From: Pyropia yezoensis
Lineage: Eukaryota > Rhodophyta > Bangiophyceae > Bangiales > Bangiaceae
Reading direction: 5' to 3'
Assembly: GCA_009829735.1 (NCBI GenBank)
Contig: CM020618.1
Coordinates: 15,668,568 to 15,732,567 of the forward strand
DNA length: 64,000 nt
Positions within the stretch are counted from its first letter, which is position 1, and the number at the start of each line of letters is the position of its first letter. Positions 30,941-41,156 of this stretch are shown here, piece after piece. Made by a program: the position numbers and the translations under genes. The notes beneath the pieces are model-generated. The model had not been told where the DNA came from, did no database searches, and saw only the letters and a list, made by a program, of their open reading frames with translations.

Positions 30941-31035
30941 GGGACTAGGTTCCTTCTGGCCAAAGGGATCTACCCCTTCTTCGTACTCTTTCTGTGGTTG
31001 TGCTCTGCCTTCCCTAAGGGACCGCGGTTGTAGTA

Positions 31036-32757
31036 ATGTCTGATAACGAGCAGAATCCCGCTCAGGGGGAGACGGGAGTCCTGGAGGGCGGTTCATCCGT
31101 GAAGAAGGAGAGCGCGATTGGAGGCGCTGCTCCTCCGCGCGCCCAAGGGGCTGGAATTGATGACCTGGCCACCCGTAGGGTGTCTACCCGGCTACCCCCG
31201 CTGGAAATCGTTTCGGAGGGCCCATCGGGCGAACCGTATTCCCAGCCGCGCGGGAAGCGCGAGGGAGGGCATTCAACCGGCTTCGGCAATTTTCCTGGGA
31301 TTCTCCCCTTTGCGGAGGTGGATTCTGAGGAAACGCCCACCCCTCCGGTTCCCCTCACGGGGGCATCGTCTCCTATGGAGACACCTCGAGCGTTTGTGGC
31401 CCCTGGATCGGATACTCCTATGGAGGAATGGAAGAAAGCGATGGTGGAGGCTGTCAGCGGCCTGCTGACTCCACTCAACCAACGGTTGAGTTTTGTGGAG
31501 CAAAGTGTGCAGAAACGGGAGCGCCAGCGTGGCCGGCAGCCCAGTTCTTCATCTGAGTCGACTTCGGGTTATTCCGGAGGGGAGGCTTCGCCTCCCGAGC
31601 GCCGTCGGCGCCCGCGACCTGTAGTCCGAGCGATTTTCGCTCAGGCAGGACCGGGGCGAGTCCCCCTACGGGAGAATCTCCCCAAAATTATTCCGGCAGA
31701 CGATCGTTATGCGAGCCTGCTGGACTGTGAGACATATGCTCTCAAGAACAAAGACAACCGAGTATCGGGAGCCGAGGCCCAAGGCCTGGGTAAGAAGCGA
31801 AAGGACCTGGCCAGTATATTTGGTCGCGATTGTGAATGGAGGGGAGACCCTCCTCTGGGAGTCTTCGAATTTCTCAACCGCTTTGTAAAAGCGGCAAATG
31901 ATAATGGCCTCTCAGAGGGGCGAGCTTTGCTTCTCCTCCCGGAATATACTAAGGATCCCTTGAAGAGGGACCTTTATCGAATTCGCCCGTCCGTCGATGA
32001 CGGCCGGCGCACTGGGGAGGTGACCTCCTATTTGGAACTGGTGAATTGGCTTCTGCGCGCGTACGCGGATGAGCATCTCCTGAATGAACAGGAGGCCATT
32101 TTTAATGGTGCCTCCCAAGAGGAAGATGAGACGGAGACGGCGTTCCACCGCCGCCTCATGGAACTCCACGCGAAGTGTGGATACATACAAACCTCGGGCC
32201 AGGTCCGAGCCCGCTTTATGCAGGGCACCTGGTGGGAAATTCGGCACGAGGTACACAACTACGTAGCTGACCACCCTCATGCTCATTTTGAGCTCGTGGT
32301 ACAGTATGGCCAATGGGCAGGAGATTTCCGGCGGCGGGTTCAAGCCGCCGCCAAGGAGCTAAAGGCGAAAGAAGACGCGGAGCGTAACGCTCGGCGCATG
32401 GCGCGTCGGGCTCTGGCGGCTGTTACGTCGTCACCCCAGAAGGTGGGGGAGGCGTCTGGCTCTTCCCGCAAGGATTATCGACCCTCTGGGGGGTCCAGAT
32501 GGACGGACGGGAAGCGGGAACTCTTCCCCTGCCACGTCTGCAATAGTACCTCCCACTGGATGTCAAATTGTCCACACCTCCCGGAGGTGACTCGAGCACA
32601 GATGGCCAAAACGCGCGCGGAGCGCACGGAGGCCCGAGATTCCGCCCGCACTGGTGGGGCAATTGCTGCGGTCACGCCCTCCCCAAAGGGGAATGCAGAT
32701 CGACCGAGTTCCCCCAAGGGGGGCTCCTCTGATTCCTCATCTTCGGGAAACGCGTAA
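31036..32757 (+). CDS. E3 Gag
   Basis: 573 residues from ATG 31036 (MSDNEQNPAQGETG). The N-terminal ~190 residues are low-complexity and Pro/Ser/Gly-rich with an Arg-rich patch (PPERRRRPRPVVR). A capsid-like domain at about 215-420 (EFLNRFVKAANDNGLSEG, SYLELVNWLLRAYADEHLL, HRRLMELHAKCGY) matches the E1/E2 gag region. An Ala/Arg-rich helix then precedes a CCHC zinc knuckle CHVCNSTSHWMSNC at about residue 499. The last codons GGA AAC GCG TAA contain the -1 slippery site. The frame is intact, which together with LTR identity suggests recent activity. Its role is particle assembly and RNA packaging, by family knowledge. Confidence 0.92.
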   Translation: MSDNEQNPAQGETGVLEGGSSVKKESAIGGAAPPRAQGAGIDDLATRRVSTRLPPLEIVSEGPSGEPYSQPRGKREGGHSTGFGNFPGILPFAEVDSEETPTPPVPLTGASSPMETPRAFVAPGSDTPMEEWKKAMVEAVSGLLTPLNQRLSFVEQSVQKRERQRGRQPSSSSESTSGYSGGEASPPERRRRPRPVVRAIFAQAGPGRVPLRENLPKIIPADDRYASLLDCETYALKNKDNRVSGAEAQGLGKKRKDLASIFGRDCEWRGDPPLGVFEFLNRFVKAANDNGLSEGRALLLLPEYTKDPLKRDLYRIRPSVDDGRRTGEVTSYLELVNWLLRAYADEHLLNEQEAIFNGASQEEDETETAFHRRLMELHAKCGYIQTSGQVRARFMQGTWWEIRHEVHNYVADHPHAHFELVVQYGQWAGDFRRRVQAAAKELKAKEDAERNARRMARRALAAVTSSPQKVGEASGSSRKDYRPSGGSRWTDGKRELFPCHVCNSTSHWMSNCPHLPEVTRAQMAKTRAERTEARDSARTGGAIAAVTPSPKGNADRPSSPKGGSSDSSSSGNA

Positions 32758-35700
32758 GGGGCGGTCCCCCTAGAGCTTCTCCCACTATGTCCCCTGATGC
32801 GGGGGGGCCTACGAGGATTTTGCGCCGCCCCCCAACGAATAAACCTGCATTATTGGCACTCCCTAAGGGGGTGAAACGGGGAAATGTTATTTGCGCGATT
32901 ATGCCTTCATCCAGCTTTCAGCTGGCTGTACATTTGTTTGCTACTGAAGGGTTAGAGCATGCTTTGCACGCTGTTCTGGATACCGGCAGCGGGCCCTCCC
33001 TGATTCGAAGCTCTTTGCTCCCGAAGGGAATGGGGCTCCAGCCCCTAGGGGAGCTGGAGAATATATTGTACTTTGACCTGAATGGGGGGTGGCTCCCCAT
33101 TCGAGGAACTTTACGCTTGGGAGTACAAGTGGGAGACCAAGTCTCGTACGTCTGCTGTGGAGTGATCGATAATATGGCGGTACCCATCATATTAGGAAAT
33201 TCATTTGGTGACACCGAGGTGAAAACCATCTCCTGTGAGGACCAGACGGTGACCCTCAAGACAGGGATGGTTGTCTCAATTCTCCGGGATATGGAGGATG
33301 TGGAAATGGGTCCCATTAAGTGGAACCCTGTGTGCGCTTGTCCACAGGTCAAGACCGCAAAACTCACCTTGTGTCACAAGTTGAGGCTGATGCCTGGGGT
33401 TATCTCGCACGTGAAGGTGCGAGGGAATTTCCAAGGCCACGGGATTATTTCCGGGCAGCCCCGTATCTCCTCCAAGTACGGCGTTCACGCGGCGAACGGC
33501 CCCGCGAAGCTGAACCGGGACGCCCCATACACCGTGCAAATGATGAATCCTACGCCAAGGATGGTCCGCCTTCCCGTTGGGACGGTTGAGGCGTCAATAT
33601 CATCCTATCAAGGACCTATATTGAGCGTCTCTCAAGAAGAGATGCAGAAGCTGAGCGAAGGTCCTGCGGTGAAGGAGGAGGGCGCCCAATCTGAGGTTGA
33701 CCTAGGAGAGGTCCCTGAAGCCCTACGTGGCCAGCTCTTGGAGCTGGTGGAGAAATACAAATCCCTATGGGATGGTACTCTTGGACTCATCAAGAATGCC
33801 GTGCACCGTATCCGCTTAAAACCCGGGGCAACCCCGGTAAGGCAGCATCCCTACAAGGCGGGGCACAAGCATCGCCAGTTGGAAGGGGAACAAGTGGAAC
33901 AGATGCGAAAACTCGAAGTTATTGAACCCGCCGAGGGTGAGTGGGCTAGTCCCGTAGTAATCGTCCCGAAGTCGGACGGCACGCCCCGGTTTTGTATTGA
34001 CTACCGGCGGCTCAACCTCGTCACGGTGAAGGACGCATATCCCATCCCAAGGATGGATGAATGTTTGGACTCCCTAGGGGAAGCCAGGGTGTTTAGCACC
34101 CTAGATTGTAACGCTGGATATTGGCAAATTCCTATTGCCCCGGAGGATAAGCACCTGACGGCATTTACGTGCCAGAAGGGCATATGGCAATGTACGCGGT
34201 TGCCCTTTGGGCTCTGCAACGCTCCAGCGACATTCCAGAGAGCTATGGATATTATCCTAGCTGGTGTGAAATGGCAGACCTGCCTCGTATACTTAGACGA
34301 TGTTATCGTCTTTTCTCGTTCTGACGAGGAGCACCTGCACCACTTGGAACACGCTTTGAGTCTCCTCAAAGAGAACGGCGTGTCGCTGAAGGCGTCCAAA
34401 TGCCACCTCTTTCAGAGGGAGGTCGAATATTTGGGACATGTCATCCGCCCAGGGCGGGTGGCCGTGAATGAGAAGAATACAAAAGCCCTGAAGGGGTTGC
34501 ATTATCCGCGTACACAAACGCAGCTGAAGAGCTTCTTGGGCATGTGCGGGGTATACCGAAGGTTTGTCCCGAATTTTGCCCGTATCGCCCGACCGCTGAA
34601 CGTGCTGACTAGTACGCACCTAGCCAAGGAACTAACTACTCCGACGGAGGAGACTCAAGCGGCGTTCGAAGAGCTTCGCGACTGCCTATTGAAGCCTCCA
34701 ATTTTGGCCATCCCTCGGGAGGGAGCCCATTATATTTTGGAGGTGGACGCCAGCTATGAGCAGCTGGGCTGTGCCTTGCTGCAACAACAGGAGGACGGGG
34801 AGTATCTCCCCGTCGGGTATTTTAGTCGGGGTCTATCCCCGGCCGAACGGAACTATTGTGCCACAGAAGTTGAGGCACTCGGAGTGGTATGGTCAGTGAC
34901 CTACCTGCGTTCCTTCTTGGAAGGATCCGAATTTCTGGTGCGCTGTGACCATTCTGCCCTCACTTCTGTGATGACAAGCAATAGCCCTAATCGACGCCTT
35001 ACAGGCTGGAGGCTCCGCTTGGCGGAATTCTCGTACCAAATTAAGCACAAACCCGGGAAGGACCACAAAGTGGCTGATGCCCTGTCTCGCCTTCCTACGG
35101 ATGGCTTGGATAGGACACCTTTGGATGACCAGATACCCGTATTGGCGGTGGCCCGGTCAGCAAAGGCCCTCACAGACCGAAGCCATAAGGGCCTCGGGAA
35201 GATTACGCTTCGAGAGCTCATTGAGGCCCAGGCCTCTGATGAATTTTGCAAGCAACGCCGGATGGAGGGGCCTTTCATCCCTCCAAAGGATGCCCGTTGG
35301 CAGCGGAACGCCTTCTTCTTTGAAGATGACGATGGTGTACTGTGTCGCCACTCCCTACTCGGGGGGAATGACCAATGGGTCATCCCGGAACCGCTGCGGA
35401 AGCGTGTTCTGGAAATGTATCATGACGCGCCTACGGCGGGTCATCCGGGTTCCCGGAAGATGTACAGGACGATGCGCCAGTATTTTTATTGGCCCGCCCT
35501 AGTGGCGGATGTATACGGGTATGTCTATAACTGCCCAGGATGTACCAAGAACCGTATATCGGATAGGAGGCAAAAGTCTCCTATGAAGCTATTCCCCGCC
35601 CATGAGCCATTCCAATCGGTGGCCATGGATTTGCTGGGTCCGCTTCCGAAGACGGAGAATGGGCACACCATGCTCCTGGTGATGTGCGACCGGTTCACCA

Positions 35701-36764
35701 AACTGGTGAGGGCGGTCCCACTATCGGACACGACTGCCATTGGGGTAGCCTCTGCATTTATCGATTATTGGGTGGCTGCCGATGGCATTCCGGATTCCAC
35801 TCTGAAGGACAACGGACCTCAGTTTGCGGCCGTCTACTTCCAAGGAGTCATGGGGCTCCTAGGGATCTCCACAAACTATACGACTCCGTATCACCCACAG
35901 ACCAACGGTCAAGCGGAACGGTATAACAAGATAATCATGCGGCAGCTACGGACGTATTCGTCCGAGCACCCACGGGAATGGGATCGCTATGTGTCCCTCC
36001 TGACGACCGCATATAATATGCAGGTTCATTCGAGCACTGGGGTAGCCCCAATGACTTTTGTGAGCCCTCGGCGCTTGCAAGCGTCGAATATTGAGCGTTT
36101 ACCTAAGGTACGCTCTGTGGACACGGAAGAGCCTGACGCCGATACGGCGGCGGTTCAATATGTGAAGGAAATGCGCCACCTAATTTCCCGGATTAGGAAG
36201 AATTTAGATAAGGCCCAAGAGGCCTACAAACGCGTTTATGACGCGGGTATTCAACAAGACAAAGAGACTATGTCTCAAGGAGATTGGGTTTATGTGAAAT
36301 CCTATGCTAAGGGGCGGACGAAAATGTCTTCAAGGACGAAGGGACCGTATATGGTGCTACGCACAGACGGGCAACGGTTTCTTATTGAAACACCTACGGG
36401 AGAACAGACCCAGAGTAAAGACAATATCATACGAGCTCCCCCGCCTAAGGCAGGGGATCCAGTATGGATGCGGGCACGGGAAGCCCGGGACGCGTTCAAC
36501 GAATGCCCCGAGGAATCCCCGGGGAAGGACGTGTTCGAACAGATTGTCGGCCACCAGTGGGTGGAGGACGAAGACGGGAAGCCCGACTTGGACTTCCGGG
36601 TGCGGTGGTTTGGCCACGGCCCCGAAGGGGACACATGGCACCCCAAGAAGGGTGTGCCACGGGCTGCTCTGCTAAAATATGCCCGAAGGCACAAGCTCCC
36701 CATCAAGGGACGGGACCGAGGGTCCCGACTGTTCCCCCAAGGGGAAACGGAGGAAGAGGAGTGA
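32733..36764 (+). CDS. E3 Pol: protease, RT, RNase H, integrase, chromodomain
   Basis: Open from 32733, with first ATG at 32787 (1325 residues from there). Protease: DTGSG at residues 65-69. RT: WASPVVIVPKSDGTPRF, TLDCNAGYWQIP, LPFGLCNAPATFQRAMD, and YLDD at about 502-505. RNase H: LEVDASYEQLG, TEVEALGVVW, VRCDHSALT, VADALSR. Integrase: an HHCC zinc domain ending NCPGC, then AMDLLGP, KDNGPQF and GQAERYN, which form a perfect D,D-35-E spacing between the last two residues. The C-terminus (~1250-1310) has a chromodomain-like segment (WVEDEDGKPDLDFRVRWFGHG...DTWHPKKG). All catalytic residues are present and no stop interrupts it, unlike E1, E2 and E4. Pol is probably made as a Gag-Pol fusion by -1 frameshifting. 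Confidence 0.95.
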   Translation, partial: FLIFGKRVRGGPPRASPTMSPDAGGPTRILRRPPTNKPALLALPKGVKRGNVICAIMPSSSFQLAVHLFATEGLEHALHAVLDTGSGPSLIRSSLLPKGMGLQPLGELENILYFDLNGGWLPIRGTLRLGVQVGDQVSYVCCGVIDNMAVPIILGNSFGDTEVKTISCEDQTVTLKTGMVVSILRDMEDVEMGPIKWNPVCACPQVKTAKLTLCHKLRLMPGVISHVKVRGNFQGHGIISGQPRISSKYGVHAANGPAKLNRDAPYTVQMMNPTPRMVRLPVGTVEASISSYQGPILSVSQEEMQKLSEGPAVKEEGAQSEVDLGEVPEALRGQLLELVEKYKSLWDGTLGLIKNAVHRIRLKPGATPVRQHPYKAGHKHRQLEGEQVEQMRKLEVIEPAEGEWASPVVIVPKSDGTPRFCIDYRRLNLVTVKDAYPIPRMDECLDSLGEARVFSTLDCNAGYWQIPIAPEDKHLTAFTCQKGIWQCTRLPFGLCNAPATFQRAMDIILAGVKWQTCLVYLDDVIVFSRSDEEHLHHLEHALSLLKENGVSLKASKCHLFQREVEYLGHVIRPGRVAVNEKNTKALKGLHYPRTQTQLKSFLGMCGVYRRFVPNFARIARPLNVLTSTHLAKELTTPTEETQAAFEELRDCLLKPPILAIPREGAHYILEVDASYEQLGCALLQQQEDGEYLPVGYFSRGLSPAERNYCATEVEALGVVWSVTYLRSFLEGSEFLVRCDHSALTSVMTSNSPNRRLTGWRLRLAEFSYQIKHKPGKDHKVADALSRLPTDGLDRTPLDDQIPVLAVARSAKALTDRSHKGLGKITLRELIEAQASDEFCKQRRMEGPFIPPKDARWQRNAFFFEDDDGVLCRHSLLGGNDQWVIPEPLRKRVLEMYHDAPTAGHPGSRKMYRTMRQYFYWPALVADVYGYVYNCPGCTKNRISDRRQKSPMKLFPAHEPFQSVAMDLLGPLPKTENGHTMLLVMCDRFTKLVRAVPLSDTTAIGVASAFIDYWVAADGIPDSTLKDNGPQFAAVYFQGVMGLLGISTNYTTPYHPQTNGQAERYNKIIMRQLRTYSSEHPREWDRYVSLLTTAYNMQVHSSTGVAPMTFVSPRRLQASNIERLPKVRSVDTEEPDADTAAVQYVKEMRHLISRIRKNLDKAQEAYKRVYDAGIQQDKETMSQGDWVYVKSYAKGRTKMSSRTKGPYMVLRTDGQRFLIETPTGEQTQSKDNIIRAPPPKAGDPVWMRAREARDAFNECPEESPGKDVFEQIVGHQWVEDEDGKPDLDFRVRWFGHGPEGDTWHPKKGVPRAALLKYARRHKLPIKGRDRGSRLFPQGETEEEE
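32745..32771 (+). promoter_or_regulatory. -1 programmed frameshift signal between E3 gag and pol
   Basis: In the gag frame the sequence reads tcG GGA AAC GCG TAA. GGGAAAC fits the X-XXY-YYZ slippery heptamer in the correct phase, one codon before the stop. After a 5-base spacer, AGGGG (32757-32761) can pair with CCCCT (32767-32771) around a 5-base loop. Pol lies in the -1 frame and is open from 32733, so slippage at 32745-32751 would yield Gag-Pol. Internal initiation at ATG 32787 is the alternative. Confidence 0.72.
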
Positions 36765-36907
36765 TAATCAGCCCCCAGACAAAGGGGGGGGAATACGGCG
36801 GAGCCAGTCCCTATGGGAAAGGTGGAAACCAACGCAAAACTATCCCTCATCCCTCCTTCTCGTACGGAAGAAAGAAAACACACAACACCCCTCGTCGAGG
36901 GGGAAGA

Positions 36908-38500
36908 CTAATACCCCCACTTCTCGTCAGAATGGGAACCAGTGAAGTAACGAGGGCCATGCCCCCCTCCACCGTAAGCTGCCTCGGCGGCACCACGGAG
37001 CGAAAGACTGGGGACCTGCAACATGGTATCCATGTTGGCCCTCCCCAGCTCCCGATCCAGGCGCTCTACGAGCGCCTCCCGAGAAAGAAGTGGCAAAGCC
37101 ACCGGGGGGATGTCTCCCCAGTCTCCATGAGTGGCGACTATCGCCGCCAGATCGTTGGCCAGGCCCGTATAAGCCCGACATAACCCCATCACAAGGGAGT
37201 CCTCGACGGCATCCCGAAGAGCAGGGGGGGGCGGGTCAAAGACCTGCCCCAAAGCGGCCACAGTAGTACCTGGGATGGGACGGGGCAACGCCAAGGGCGA
37301 GCCCCCCCAGCGGAACGGAGCTACAGGCTCTGGCACAAGAACACGGCGCCCACCCGGCGCCCGGATCTCCTCTCCCGGAGAAAAGCTCCGTGGCGGAGGC
37401 GGTCTAAAGGACCTACCGCTGGATGAGCCTGCGGACCCACGCTCTCCGCAACTCCCCTTAGGGGAGTTTGGCAGCAAGCAGGGACCACACCGCTCCTGGC
37501 CAAAACCAGGGAGGCGGGGCCCCTCCTCCTCCATGCGGGTCTCTGGGGCAGGGACCCGAGTAAGGGACTCCACGCCAGGAGCATAAGGGAGCTCCTCATG
37601 CCCCAACCCCTCCTCCAAGAGGAGGGCACCCTCGGAGGTCAAAGACCGCGAGCAACGGACCAGCAAACGGGGCCGAAAGGGAAGGCCCAGATACGAGGGT
37701 AACGCCTTACGATGTACCTCCTCAAGGAGGAGAAGAAGAGCCCGAAGGAATGCCGCCCGGTCAGGGTGGTCAGGGCAAAGGACGTCAATCGGACTCTCCT
37801 TGAGAACCCGGAGCAGAGGAAGAGGGATAAGCCAGGCATGTCCGTAGAACAGGCCGGATCACAACAGTACATCAGCCACCTCGACGAGCCAGCAGGCGTT
37901 CAGGGTAGCCCTGGCCGCGGAGTCTGGTCCGTCGGCCATGAGCCGACTACCCCGAAGAGCAACAAGGTTGCCAATCCGCGCGGCCATACCGCGAGGCACC
38001 TCGTACTCACTCCACCAGGTGGGATCAACCGGGTAGTACTTCAGCCGGTCCTCGGGGGTGAAGCCCTCGACCTCCCGCTGCTCCGCACAGGCAAATATGC
38101 CATGCCGCCGACGATGCCGGGGCTCTGCCAGCGCTCGGCGCAGGAAGTATCCTCGTCGGCGCTCCCCAATGGAAGGTAGCGGCCCCGGGTAGTAGGCCAG
38201 GTCAAAGACCGGCATAGCTCCCTCCGGCAGAGAAGGGCGGTCACACGCCTCCTCCAGCTGCCGGGCCACCTTCCAGTCATCCGCAAAGCGGAGGACAGGG
38301 TAGTCGGCGGGAGTACCAATGGGGACCTCATATAGGTCCGGGAAGAGATGACGGAACGTCGTCCAAACGCCCGCCATACGGCGGGGGCTGACATGAACCC
38401 AGCGGTCGGTGACCACACAGGGAAGAGGGTGTGCATAAGGCCACTCCTTCGAAAAAGGGGTTACCTCCCCGAAGGGGCCAGGCCCCTCCGTGTCCGCCAC
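36908..38500 (-). CDS. E3 antisense ORF (aORF), one in-frame stop
   Basis: Between pol and the 3' LTR, on the opposite strand, one frame is open from 38500 to 36908 (531 codons) except for a single TGA at 37861-37859. There is no ATG at the 5' end of this frame. The first internal ATG is 38377 (MAGVWTTFRHLF), and a plausible N-terminus (MASPSGSSDHNATMGDGG) starts at 38706 in the neighbouring frame, so either an indel, splicing or frameshifting links them. Recognisable segments are RFADDWKVARQLEEA, YPVDPTWWSEYEVPRG, LLEEGLGHEELPYAPGVE and REALVERLDRELGRANM. The E2 aORF (24103-22433) shares the YP-x2-P-x-WW-x-E-x-EV-x2-G motif and the EGLG...GVE block in the same order. No known domain is recognised. 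Confidence 0.65.
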
Positions 38501-39252
38501 GGTGGTACAGGTACCTCGGCCGGCGAAGCCGGACCGGCATCACCCCGGCCGCTCCCGGCGTCGTCCATAAGGACGTCGCCCGGAGCAGCGGGTGGCATCC
38601 GCGTGGCCGAAAGGCCACGGGGGGAGGAAGGAACCGAAAGGGAAGCGGGTCCGCCGCCGTCACCCATGGTGGCGTTGTGGTCCGATGACCCCGACGGGGA
38701 AGCCATGACTGGCCGCTCTCCACCGGAGACGACGGCGGGGGAAAACGTGGATGCTGCCCCCAACCTTAAGGTGAGGAAGAGGGGGATGCACGCTGGCCGG
38801 TAGAAGCGAGAGGTGACGAAGGAGGGGAGAAGACGGTGGCCGCCCTCGCGGCGAGCACCGGTTGTAAACCCCCCTTCCCGGGTCCACCCCAAACGGGTGA
38901 GTACCCCTCGCTCCCGGCTAAGCCAGGAGAGCCTGCCCCTCACGTCCCCACCCCGTGCGGGCAGGGCCGTGAGAGGAGACGGGCTCCATCCTTGTTGCGT
39001 CCCCCACCCCTCGGGTGGTGGTTTGGAGGGGGTGTCTCCACGTATCCCGCCTGTCACGCGACGATAGTGGCCACGATTGTCTCCCCAAGGGAGGAAACCA
39101 TTGGGCCGATCTGACCCAGTGTCATCCACACCCCCATGGGGTGGGTACACTCGGCGTTGGGGACAGCATGCTGCCAAGTGGCATTGCCTCCGCCGCCCGT
39201 TAGGCACCCGGATATTTTTGCCCCGGTGTCTGGGTCGCGGGTCGCAACCCCC

Positions 39253-39267
39253 TGGAGGTGTGGGAAG
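39253..39267 (+). promoter_or_regulatory. E3 polypurine tract
   Basis: tggaggtgtgggaag directly abuts the 3' LTR start (tgtaggg at 39268), the expected place for plus-strand priming. Confidence 0.6.
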
Positions 39268-39958
39268 TGTAGGGACCCTATGGGCCCTACACGTGGGGGG
39301 ACCTCGAAGAGATCGCGTCGTACCCCTGTGCCCACCTTCCTAGTGAGGAGGACGGGGCCGATTTGGCCCCTTGGGATTCTGCTGGCTTCCGATTGGTCCC
39401 CTCCTATGGAGATGGGACCGGGTCGCCATTGGTTCTGGAGCCCATGTTGGGATTTCCAGTGTATGGGAATTTCCCCTGACCCGAATTGGCCATTGGTCAA
39501 TATTCCGGGATGGGATGCATTTGGGGTTTGGATTTTGATTGTGTATTTTGCGTGATTGTGAGATTGGGGAGATCTTGAGTGTTGGCACTGATGTCCGGCG
39601 GGGCTCCTCTTCCCCGTATCTTGGAGGTTCCTGCCCCGCTGGCAGGGATGATCCGTGGGGAAGGGGGCCCTCCGGACATGTTGGAGGATTTTGATTGGCC
39701 CGCACGTGGCCCGGTGTGGAGGGTTGCTGGGTGCGGGTGAGAGAGGGTAAGAGTGTGCGTGGGGGTGCGCGTTGCTTCCCCCTTCGAAAAAAAACAGACT
39801 TGCGTGTGCTTGAACACTGTCGTCCTGGTCGCGGATCCCCGCGTGAACCAGCCAGGCGGTCGGCGGTTCGGTATCTCTCCTGTCTCCCCACGTTCTTGGT
39901 GGGTTGTTTCCCTGTGTGTTCTGGGTGCTACGCGCCTAAGGTACGTAAAACCACTACA
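39268..39958 (+). repeat. E3 3' LTR
   Basis: 691 bp, TG...CA. Aligned by eye to 30230-30920 it differs at about five positions: two in the G run near the start, one at cacgttc/cgcgttc, and two in the last 15 bases. Followed by gcgga (39959-39963), the target duplication. Confidence 0.95.
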
Positions 39959-39963
39959 GCGGA

Positions 39964-41146
39964 AGGACGTTCAAAGATACGTACAATCATGTGATTTGTG
40001 CCAGCGAAACAAGGCTGGCACCCATTCACCTTTGGGTCACCTCAAACCATTAGATCCACCGAACCAACGATGGGCAAGTGTCTCCATGGACTTTATAACC
40101 CCTCTTCCACTGACCCCAAGGGGCCACTATGGCATTTACGTCACTGTAGACCGACTGTCGAGGATGATTCGACTAGCACCAACGAAGCCCGACTGTACTG
40201 CACCAGTCGTAGCGCAACTCTACCATGATCACGTCTACCGTCATCACGGTCTACCATCCGACGTCGTCTGCAACCGAGACCGTATCTTCTTCTCTAACTT
40301 CTGGCAGTCGCTCACCAAAATTCTCTCAAGGTCAAGATCAAGGCATCTTCGGCCTATCATCCCCAGACGGACGGACAAACCGAGATCATGAACAAGAAGA
40401 TTGAAGAAATCTTGCGAAATTTCGTGACCAATCACCAGGGTGATTGGGACCTCTTCCTTGTTGCTGCAGAAATAGCTTACAGCCGGTCACCCAATGCGGT
40501 CACGACGTCCTTCCCATTCTTCCTGAACTATGGATTTGAACCAAGGACGGTACCTGTGGACATCCTCGACATCAACTAATCGAAACGACCAGCAGTCTCA
40601 GATTGGCTAAGCAGTCTGCAAGAAGCTCAGGAGACTGCCATTACCGCCATCAAGAAGGCAAATGACACACGCTCGGCGTACGCTAACCGCCGACGCCGAC
40701 CATGTACGATCGCTGTCGACGATCTCGTGCTCCTAAGCACCAAGAACCTTACCCCGGACGCCTTCCAAGGCGCTCGCAAGTTGATGCCCAAGTTTTCGGG
40801 ACCATGCCAAGTCACTGAAAGCATCAACGATGTTATGTTCCGACTGGATCTTCCTCAAGCAGTCCTTGCTCAAAACGTACACAATGCCTTTCGCGCCAGT
40901 CTACTGAAGCCGTACAGCGCTGATCCGTATGGTCGACATCCTCCCGCTCCACCTCCAGCAGCATTTCCGGACGGTTCGGTTGAGTACGAAGTGGACTCCA
41001 TTATACGGTCACGAAAACGCCGTGGACGACTGCAGTACCTGGTCAAGTGGAAAGGCTGCGATGTCAGTGAGAACACCTGGCTAACCAAGCAAGACCTCGA
41101 TAACGCACCTGAGGTTCTCGACGCTTTCCTTCGACGCACATCCTGA
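39964..41146 (+). pseudogene. E4 pol, 3' part: integrase and chromodomain
   Basis: Continues the E4 integrase after E3: zinc domain cysteines (SCDLCQRNK), first catalytic Asp (VSMDFITPLP), and the second catalytic region reading VVCNRDRIF where SDRD is typical, so Asp appears as Asn. A frameshift follows near 40325, then GQTEIMNKKIEEIL (catalytic Glu present). A TAA stop at 40577-40579 interrupts the frame. The C-terminus is a textbook chromodomain: YEVDSIIRSRKRRGRLQYLVKWKGCDVSENTW at about 40988-41085, with the aromatic cage positions visible (Y, W, W). It ends with TGA at 41144. Confidence 0.9.
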
Positions 41147-41156
41147 GGGGGGGAGG
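41145..41156 (+). promoter_or_regulatory. E4 polypurine tract
   Basis: gaggggggggagg-type purine run overlapping the pol stop codon and abutting the 3' LTR at 41157. Confidence 0.7.

Larger units (their letters stand above)
30230..39958 (+). mobile_element. E3: intact-looking Ty3/gypsy chromovirus with antisense ORF, 9729 bp
   Basis: Two 691-bp LTRs with about 5 differences, perfect 5-bp target duplications (gcgga), open gag (31036-32757) and open pol (to 36764) with all catalytic motifs, and a 2.5-kb region between pol and the 3' LTR that carries a long antisense ORF. It is the innermost and, by LTR identity, the youngest element of the nest. The gag-pol junction has a canonical -1 frameshift signal. 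It belongs to the same broad lineage as E1 and E2 (same primer binding site type, same RT motifs). Confidence 0.95.
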
